From assembly GCA_002897675.1 (NCBI GenBank), contig BDSU01000022.1:1-64000 (forward strand): DNA of 64,000 bases, in the 5' to 3' direction. Made by a program: the position numbers and the translations under genes. Positions 58,626-64,000 of this stretch are shown here, one piece after another. Origin of the DNA: a bacterium BMS3Abin02. Lineage in GTDB: Bacteria > Actinomycetota > Acidimicrobiia > Spongiisociales > UBA4744. Below the pieces are notes generated by a model. The model made no database searches. It was given only the letters and a program-made list of their open reading frames with translations, and had not been told where the DNA came from. The first letter of the stretch is position 1, and each line of letters opens with the position of its first letter.

Positions 58626-58671
58626 TTCTCTCGTGTTCCACCGAGGCAGGGGCGTCTGGACGAAGGCGCAC

Positions 58672-58724
58672 CCAACCCTTCTTGCGTCCAAGGCACGCCG
58701 GCGGGGTTTGCTCACGCAAGAACC
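58672..58724. repeat. Degraded dispersed palindrome B4
   Basis: CCAACCCTTCTTGCGT on the left and CTCACGCAAGAACC on the right match the arms of the B-family elements at 37706, 39062 and 57871, but the left arm has lost the terminal GTGAG. It lies in a gene-poor stretch next to a possible gene remnant. Confidence 0.6.
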
Positions 58725-58739
58725 GGGGGGAGGGGGGGC

Positions 58740-59000
58740 TTCGCGGTCGATGTCGATCCGAACGGGGCACCGATTGCGCGGCTGGGGCCGGCCGGCACAT
58801 ATCGTGTTGACTTGTTCGGGCGAGGCGACCAAGGCGACGCCGCCTGGGTCTTTGAGTTGATCACCACGAGTGATTGGGCGCTCGTCCTGGACCTGATCGT
58901 GACTCCCGACGGTCTCGTCACCGTGGGATACAGCGAGCTGATTCGGGTAGACCCGACAACGCTCCAACTGCTCGACTCATCCGGATGGGCGCTTCCTCGT
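58740..59000 (+). pseudogene. Probable remnant of a beta-propeller-like protein
   Basis: A stretch of about 87 codons without start codon reads F-A-V-D-V-D-P-N-G-A-P-I-A-R-L-G and later L-I-V-T-P-D-G-L-V-T-V-G-Y-S-E-L-I-R-V-D-P-T-T-L-Q-L. Its strand-like pattern resembles one or two blades of a sugar- or protein-binding propeller. After about position 59000 the reading continues better in other frames, so the gene seems broken by frameshifts. It lies upstream of a sigma gene that is also frameshifted. Confidence 0.35.
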
Positions 59001-59144
59001 CGAGGCTGCTGCCAGGTGGCGAGTCTCGTATTGTGTCGTGAATGTGGACGATGCCGGTCGATCCGAGGGCCGAGTGGATCCTGGCCGCGGAGCGTTGGAC
59101 GATGGTGGAACGTTTTGGGGGTGCTGATGCGTCTTGGGGGTGAG

Positions 59145-59611
59145 ATGACCAGTCCATCGTTCGATGCGTTCTATCGCGCATATCGAAGCGAGGTTGCCCA
59201 TGCGTTGTCGCTCACCCTACGGGATCCCTGGTTGGGTGGCGAGGCGGCGGATGAGGCGATGGTTCGAGCGTGGGAGCGGTGGAGGTCTGTTGAGAAGGTG
59301 AGCAATCCTGCCGGCTGGGTGTATCGGGTCGGGTTGAATTGGGCCCGATCGAGATTGCGAAGACGATGGCGCGAGGTTCTGGGTGACGCGCCGGACACGG
59401 GCCGGTTGGCGCCGATGCCGGGCGATGTGGATGTCGAGCGTGCGCTGACCGAGCTTTCCGTGTCGCATCGGGCGGTGGTGGTGTTGCGCTACTACTCGGA
59501 TTGGCGCTTGAAGATATCGCTGTTGCTTTGAGGGTCCCGGTCGGGACGGTGAAGAGCCGCCTCAGCCGGACCCATTCGAAGCTGGCCGACCTGTTGGAGG
59601 TGGAGCCATGA
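59145..59611 (+). pseudogene. ECF sigma factor with a 1-bp frameshift
   Basis: From ATG 59145 (59127 possible) the frame reads sigma region 2 (F-D-A-F-Y-R-A-Y-R-S-E-V, E-A-A-D-E-A-M-V-R-A-W-E-R-W) and the start of region 4 (L-S-V-S-H-R-A-V-V-V-L-R-Y-Y-S-D-W-R-L). It then runs into K-I-S-L-L-L and a TGA at 59529-59531. Shifting frame at about 59510 restores the region 4 end, E-D-I-A-V-A-L-R-V-P-V-G-T-V-K-S-R-L-S-R-T-H, up to a stop at 59609-59611 that overlaps the next ATG. Either a real inactivating deletion of one G or a sequencing error. Confidence 0.85.
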
Positions 59612-61230
59612 GACCTGATGAGCGTTACCGGGCGCATTTCGATGCCGCCGCGCACCGCTACGAGCCGGATCCTGGATCGCTGGAGGCGGTGCGTTCGAAA
59701 GCCACGCACCGCCGTCGCAAGAGGGCGTTTGCCTCCGCCGCGATCGTCGTGTTCGTCGGCGTGGGCTCCGTTCTGTTGGTGCGTCCGCCTGGCGCCGGCT
59801 TCGTCGCCCAACCGGTCGCATCGACGACGACGGTGCCGGCAACGACGACGGCAGCAGGGCAGGACACGTCGACCACAACATCGGCACCGACTCCCGAGCC
59901 GACCGTCGTGTCACGGACTCCCGCACCGAACGTGGCTTGGCAACGGGTCACAGATCTGCCCGACTCGAACCCGGAGTCGTCGTTTCTGGAGGACCCGGTG
60001 GTGTTCGACGGTGGTTTCCTGACAATCGAGTCGATCTTCGAGCCTTTGCCGTCGGACGTTTGGCATGAGAACCCCGCTGTCTCACACCGGTTGTGGACGT
60101 CGACGGACGGGGTCGCATGGACGGTGACCGCCGACGACCCGTTCGGCCCGTCGGCGGTGCTCAACGAGTTGACCGCAACGCCGCTCGGCTTGTTCGTCGC
60201 CGGCACGATCGGTGACGGCGCCACCTGGACACAGGTGCCGATGCAACTGCCACCGCCGGCGCAGATCGACACGAGCTACCAGAAGGCATCCTATGGGATC
60301 GACCGGATCGTCGCCGGCCCACACGGGGTCATGGTGTTGGGAGGCCGATGGACCACGACTGACTGGCCAAAACTGGTCGATCCGTACCTCCCCGACGGCA
60401 AGACCATGGACGCCGGCGAGTACTCACTCACCTTCAACGGGGACACCATCACCGTCTACGAAGGACGCGATCAGCAACACCTACTCACCTTGACGTCCGC
60501 CGACCTGGGCATGGATCTGACGAAGGCCGGAGACGTGGTGCGCGAGCCGTTCACCTGGTACTCGACAGACGGCACCAGCCTCACTCTCATCGACACGCCA
60601 GGTTCAACGGTGCAAGACAGCCCCCACTTCGCATCCGTCGCTGTCGCGACCGAAAGGGGGTTCGTGGTATTCGTACCGGTGCCGGCTGACAACTCCTCCG
60701 ACCTCCCCGCCGTAGAAGTGTGGGAAACCACCGACGGTACCGCATGGGAGCAAGTCCAGACCAGCGGCCTGCCAGGAGCTGGGTTCCTGGTCGACACCGC
60801 CTACCGAGACGGCCGGATCGTCGTCATAGGAGGAACCCCATCTGGACCGTCTGCCTGGGTTTCCACCGACGCTGCGACCTGGGCGAAGGTCGCTTCCTCA
60901 TTCGGGACGCGATCCCAGTTGGAGACCATCGCGGTCGGACCTGCCGGATGGGCCGTCACCGGCAAAGCCACCAACACAATGCCACCAGGTGCCAGTCCCG
61001 CACGCTGGGCGCCGGCGCCGGCCGTGTGGACATCCGCCGACGGGATCGCTTGGAAACCGATGCAGCTGCCAGACGACGTGTTCGGCCTCGCCGGCATTCC
61101 CTTCTTCGGCAGGGCCGCGATCGGCGCCGACACGATCCTGCTGGCCGGGTCGGAGATGAACGACTTCTCCAACGGGTCGACCGGCAACCCCACACGGGTC
61201 ATCTACGTGGGCAGGCCAACCGCGCCATAG
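59608..61230 (+). CDS. Single-pass membrane protein with Asp-box-like W-x-S-T-D-G repeats
   Basis: The 540-residue protein begins in the sigma gene stop (ATGA). A cytosolic stretch of about 35 residues is followed by a membrane helix (residues 38-58), a proline/threonine-rich stalk to about residue 110, and a beta-rich outer domain. At least five repeats of a W-x-S/T-T/S-D-G-x-x-W motif are seen, for instance W-T-S-T-D-G-V-A-W, W-E-T-T-D-G-T-A-W and W-T-S-A-D-G-I-A-W. These are typical of BNR/Asp-box propellers. Linked to an ECF gene, it may act as a membrane anti-sigma factor or be a target. Function unknown. Confidence 0.8.
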   Translation: MRPDERYRAHFDAAAHRYEPDPGSLEAVRSKATHRRRKRAFASAAIVVFVGVGSVLLVRPPGAGFVAQPVASTTTVPATTTAAGQDTSTTTSAPTPEPTVVSRTPAPNVAWQRVTDLPDSNPESSFLEDPVVFDGGFLTIESIFEPLPSDVWHENPAVSHRLWTSTDGVAWTVTADDPFGPSAVLNELTATPLGLFVAGTIGDGATWTQVPMQLPPPAQIDTSYQKASYGIDRIVAGPHGVMVLGGRWTTTDWPKLVDPYLPDGKTMDAGEYSLTFNGDTITVYEGRDQQHLLTLTSADLGMDLTKAGDVVREPFTWYSTDGTSLTLIDTPGSTVQDSPHFASVAVATERGFVVFVPVPADNSSDLPAVEVWETTDGTAWEQVQTSGLPGAGFLVDTAYRDGRIVVIGGTPSGPSAWVSTDAATWAKVASSFGTRSQLETIAVGPAGWAVTGKATNTMPPGASPARWAPAPAVWTSADGIAWKPMQLPDDVFGLAGIPFFGRAAIGADTILLAGSEMNDFSNGSTGNPTRVIYVGRPTAP

Positions 61231-61710
61231 AGTGAGCAGAAGGGTGCACTCCGAACCGACGTGACGCGGTCGCTTCGACGGACTGGCGCTGTCGCCTTCG
61301 GGTATCCGGAGCGGTAATCGCATCGGTCAGCCGAGTCGCGCGCGCTGGATCGCGTCTCCTGATGGGCCGATTGTCGTGAACCCAACCCGGGTGAAGTGGC
61401 TGGTTGTTGGCATCATGTTGATCGGCGTCTGATCTTGCAGCGGAGCGTCGAGTTCGCCAAAGGGGTGGGTCAGCCGAGTTCGCTGGGGGGCGACAGGTGT
61501 CGTCGCCACCGTGTCCAGTCGCCGGCAGGGAGGTCATGCGCAACGGCCGAATGTCCACGGTTCCGGAGGCATGAGAGAAGCACGCGTTCTGGATGAGGCT
61601 GACAGCGGCAATGGCATCGACGCCCGTGCTGAGCATCCGGAAGTGCGTTCCTTACGAACGCGCAGTGGTCGGCGGCGAGGATGTTGGGTCACCTGCGCCC
61701 AGTGGTCCGG
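61231..61710. other. Intergenic region, no confident gene (480 bp)
   Basis: Lies between convergent genes. Open frames here look like chance. A minus-strand frame at 61327-61509 has some protein-like residue use (D-A-P-L-Q-D-Q-T-P-I-N) and may be a remnant, but has no identifiable domain. A short direct repeat GGTCAGCCGAGT occurs near 61326 and 61469. Confidence 0.35.
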
Positions 61711-62493
61711 TCACTGACCGCCGGTGCCGAGCACGACACCTGTTGTATCGAGGAACTGCCATTCGGAGCTCTCGTCGGACGAAACTTGGAGGACGAAAAA
61801 GCTGATGCCTCCGCGGGGAACCTGCCAGAACGTGCCTCGTGGTGTCGTCACCAGCACCACGGATGTGGACTCTGGGACCAGCCCCGACACCACTCTGAAT
61901 TCCTGTCCTGTGTCGCTGCCCCACCCTCCGCCGAGGCCAAACGGCGGAGCGGGATGCTCTTGTGTTCTGACGCACGAGCCTGAAGGTGCGGGGCCTGATG
62001 TGTCGATGATGCAGGCCGAGCGTGATCCGTCGTCGGCTGAGGCGATCTCGAGAGGTCCGGTGACGAGAAAGACACGATGGGTACCGTCGCTGGTCTGTCC
62101 TATCGCCACAATCTCATCCGGGTCGGGGGTGAACGATCGAATGTAGGCGGCGTCAGCAGGGAGGAACTCTGTGATCGGGTCCAGGGGGACTTCAACGGCG
62201 GATTCGGGAACCTCGAAGTTCGGTGGGATGGCACGAGATGCCTGGACTACGCGTGGATCAGCGTTGATCTGGGTTGCCGGTTGCGTGAAGACCGTCGTCT
62301 GGTCGGTCTGTCGTGTCTCACCGATGATGCGACCTACACCAATGAGGGCTACGACAGCGGTCACCGTTGCCAAAGCTCGGACCAGTCGCCGAGAGAACAT
62401 CCGGACGTGTCGCTGTTCAATTCTGGGCCGCTCGAATGTGCCCGCCACCCGGTGGGCTTCGTCCGCGGCGCGTCTGAGTCGTTCATCCAACAT
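61711..62493 (-). CDS. Membrane-anchored protein, putative anti-sigma partner
   Basis: The likely start is ATG 62493, nine bases after AGGAGG (an in-frame TTG at 62502 touches that element), giving 260 residues. A cytosolic N-terminus of about 40 residues (L-D-E-R-L-R-R-A-A-D-E-A) precedes one transmembrane helix near residues 42-58, then an external domain with a cysteine pair (C-I-I-D ... G-S-C-V). It overlaps the ECF sigma gene end by 11 bp. Such ECF-adjacent single-pass proteins are often anti-sigma factors, though no zinc finger is seen. Confidence 0.65.
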   Translation of the reverse strand: MLDERLRRAADEAHRVAGTFERPRIEQRHVRMFSRRLVRALATVTAVVALIGVGRIIGETRQTDQTTVFTQPATQINADPRVVQASRAIPPNFEVPESAVEVPLDPITEFLPADAAYIRSFTPDPDEIVAIGQTSDGTHRVFLVTGPLEIASADDGSRSACIIDTSGPAPSGSCVRTQEHPAPPFGLGGGWGSDTGQEFRVVSGLVPESTSVVLVTTPRGTFWQVPRGGISFFVLQVSSDESSEWQFLDTTGVVLGTGGQ

Positions 62494-63025
62494 GCCTGTC
62501 AACCTCCTCGCTGGTCCAGATTCCGAGGACTCGCTCCAGGCGGTGTCGCCCTCGTGCCAGATGGGTCTTGACCGTCCCGGCTGAACACCCCATGATCACG
62601 CCGATCTCCTTAAGGGAGAGATCATTCAGATAGCGAAAAGCTACCGCCTGCGCCTGTCGTTTGGGTAGCGCTCGCACCGCGTCCCACACCTCGGTCGCTT
62701 CCCCGTCCATATCCTGGGGTCCCGGTGGCGGCGGGCGAAACAGTCTGGCCAACAGCTTCAACTCGGTGATGCCACGTCGTCGCAGGGAGACGGCCCGATT
62801 CGCAACCACACGGCGCACCCACGCTTCAGGCTTGTCATAGAAGCCGATCCGATCCCAGTTCCTGAAGGCAGCAACGAACGCTTCCTGTGCCAGATCCTCA
62901 GCGGTGCCGCTGCGCCCGGTCAGCACGTACGCCAAGGCAGCGACCTGTCGGTACTCGCGACGATAGAAATGCTCGAACGCCTCACGGAACGGTTGCGTTG
63001 AAGTACCACCGTTCACGGTTGTCAC
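62483..63025 (-). CDS. ECF sigma factor, SigE-like (SigE family)
   Basis: The 180-residue protein has region 2 (A-E-D-L-A-Q-E-A-F-V-A-A-F-R-N-W, K-P-E-A-W-V-R-R-V-V-A-N) and region 4 (A-L-P-K-R-Q-A-Q-A-V-A-F-R-Y-L-N-D-L-S-L-K-E-I-G-V-I-M-G-C-S-A-G-T-V-K-T-H-L-A-R). It is closest in pattern to the actinobacterial SigE-family ECF group. GTG 63025 has AAAGGA upstream. It is co-transcribed with the membrane protein downstream (start within the stop region). Confidence 0.92.
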   Translation of the reverse strand: MTTVNGGTSTQPFREAFEHFYRREYRQVAALAYVLTGRSGTAEDLAQEAFVAAFRNWDRIGFYDKPEAWVRRVVANRAVSLRRRGITELKLLARLFRPPPPGPQDMDGEATEVWDAVRALPKRQAQAVAFRYLNDLSLKEIGVIMGCSAGTVKTHLARGRHRLERVLGIWTSEEVDRHVG

Positions 63026-63388
63026 ACCCGTCCTTTCTCAGTCCTTCACCAGTTACTCGCACGACCACCCAAACCGGTGGACACGATTCTCCCATGGACA
63101 GTGGCGATCTCAGCGCGAAGCGACGCTGAACGGATCTGTTCTGACGGCGGTGCTGTCAGCTGCGTCATCGTGTGGGCCACTCTCGAATCGACGCCGAGGC
63201 CCATTCCGTGTTCAGTCGGCGGTCGTGTCGAATGCGAAGCGTCAGCTATCCTCTCAACCGTGCCCACCAGCCCGAAGTGTCTGTCTTCCCTTCCGATCCG
63301 CAGACCGGTCACGGCATATCCATCGCCCGATCCACGAACCCCGGCTTCTGTGTCTCACACCACGGGTGTGCGAGTCCAACGGCCGGGT
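63026..63388. other. Intergenic region, no gene seen (363 bp)
   Basis: Lies on the upstream side of the ECF gene and past the 3' end of the partial gene at the window edge. No convincing frame, tRNA or repeat. It should contain the sigma gene's promoter. Confidence 0.4.
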
Positions 63389-64000
63389 TCAGCAGGCCGG
63401 CTTGCCGGTGCTGTTGGTCACGGTGACGGGTGGGGGCCTGTCGAAGGTGCCTTTGACAAGACCCATGGCGACGTCGCCGGCGGCTGTGACGTCGACCGGT
63501 TTCCCATCGACGGTGACTGTCCAGCCGGGATCTTCGACGATCACGATGGCGTAGCCTGCGTTGGAGTAGTCGACTCGGTAGCAGCCCTGCCAGGTCTCTC
63601 CCGGTCCGCCACCGACGAAACCTTCGCCACCGCCGGTGAAGAGTTCTGCCGCCCAGTAGTAGGTCGCGGCCGCCTGCTCGTCCTTGATCATCACGACGTA
63701 CCCGTCACCGAACGCGAACCGGGCGACCGGTTCGTTTCCTTCGGGAAGGTCGAAGTCTTCGGGGAGGAACGAGGAAGGGTCGACAGTGGTTGCGAGGCGT
63801 GACGATTCGTTGCTGTCGGTCGGGAAGTCGTCGGGCCAGCGGACCGGGTCGCTGATGATGCCGGCCCCGTCGATGGTGGCGCTGACGGTCACGTCGTACG
63901 GTGAAGGTCCGAGACTGAGGACGTCGCCGGTGAAGTCTGTGCCTGCATCCAAGCTGACCGTGCCCTCCCAACAGTTGCTCGTCTGCTCTGCTGTCAGGTC
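63389..64000 (-). CDS. Hypothetical exported protein, 5' end outside window
   Basis: The frame is open to the window edge (about 203 residues visible), so the start is missing; the TTG at 63952 is internal or a weak alternative. The residues form two beta-rich segments: S-N-C-W-E-G-T-V-S-L-D-A-G-T-D-F near the edge, and G-D-G-Y-V-V-M-I-K-D-E-Q-A with W-Q-G-C-Y-R-V-D-Y and a C-terminal K-P-A-C. Even cysteine content and low charge suggest an extracellular domain. No family recognised. Confidence 0.6.
   Translation of the reverse strand, partial: DLTAEQTSNCWEGTVSLDAGTDFTGDVLSLGPSPYDVTVSATIDGAGIISDPVRWPDDFPTDSNESSRLATTVDPSSFLPEDFDLPEGNEPVARFAFGDGYVVMIKDEQAAATYYWAAELFTGGGEGFVGGGPGETWQGCYRVDYSNAGYAIVIVEDPGWTVTVDGKPVDVTAAGDVAMGLVKGTFDRPPPVTVTNSTGKPAC

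Noticed and set aside
59529-59531. TGA in the sigma gene as another selenocysteine codon
   Set aside because: Downstream frame closes at once and homology resumes in a different frame, so it is a frameshift, not recoding.
61327-61509. 60-codon minus-strand frame in the 61.2-61.7 kb gap
   Set aside because: No recognisable domain, no ribosome site and no operon context; kept only as a possible remnant in the region note.

Overview
The window is high-GC DNA from an actinobacterium, probably a deep-branching or uncultured lineage. The signs are a WhiB7-type regulator with an AT-hook, a DUF1876 protein, an F420-type LLM oxidoreductase, a homodimeric AceE, frequent GTG/TTG starts and short operons with ATGA/GTGA overlaps. 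The species cannot be named from sequence alone. There are no prophage, insertion sequence, CRISPR or rRNA genes. One tRNA gene (Val, TAC) is present.

Layout. 1-13.9 kb is housekeeping and central metabolism: the end of a glycosyltransferase, maf, a GMC/cholesterol-oxidase-like flavoenzyme, an acyl-CoA ligase, ccmH and ccmI-like cytochrome c assembly genes, a P-loop protein, a PPOX-fold protein, aceE, a DAO-type oxidase, a PLP threonine-dehydratase-like enzyme and a class V aminotransferase. 13.9-19.5 kb is a formate dehydrogenase operon: a selenocysteine (in-frame UGA plus SECIS hairpin) catalytic subunit, a NuoE-NuoF fusion, an Fe-S subunit, then fdhD. The catalytic gene lacks its N-terminal [4Fe-4S] domain, and that domain is the C-terminus of the Fe-S gene two genes downstream. 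19.6-24.2 kb is the pgi-HAD-gnd-zwf pentose phosphate operon. 24.2-36.4 kb holds a YbaK-type deacylase, whiB7 with promoter, leader ORF and hairpin, a primary-type sigma factor, tRNA-Val, a TSUP transporter, lipoprotein, F420-type oxidoreductase, ADP-forming acyl-CoA synthetase, ftsH and a ribokinase. 36.4-40.9 kb has a cyclopropane synthase, amidohydrolase, EamA transporter and alpha/beta hydrolase.

40.9-53.1 kb is an electron-transfer island: a 12-heme lipoprotein cytochrome built from repeats, a 7-heme NapC/NirT-like membrane cytochrome, a 7-heme exported cytochrome, formate-tetrahydrofolate ligase with a cyclic-nucleotide-binding protein, a remnant of a second formate-tetrahydrofolate ligase, a SurA-like protein, an NHL beta-propeller protein, and two adjacent cytosolic proteins made of six CxxC-(30-34)-CxxH modules. 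53.2-64 kb is regulatory and cell-surface: three ECF sigma loci (one frameshifted) with anti-sigma or membrane partners, a NarL-type two-component pair, and a cupredoxin lipoprotein behind two tandem operator-like palindromes.

How it may work together (inference): formate is oxidised by the NAD-linked selenoenzyme or activated to 10-formyl-THF by Fhs. Electrons could leave through the NapC-like quinol oxidase to the multiheme cytochromes, which the Ccm proteins help mature. The intergenic spaces carry three families of dispersed long palindromes, several of which contain the stop codon of the upstream gene, and a pair of 132-bp REPIN-like repeats.
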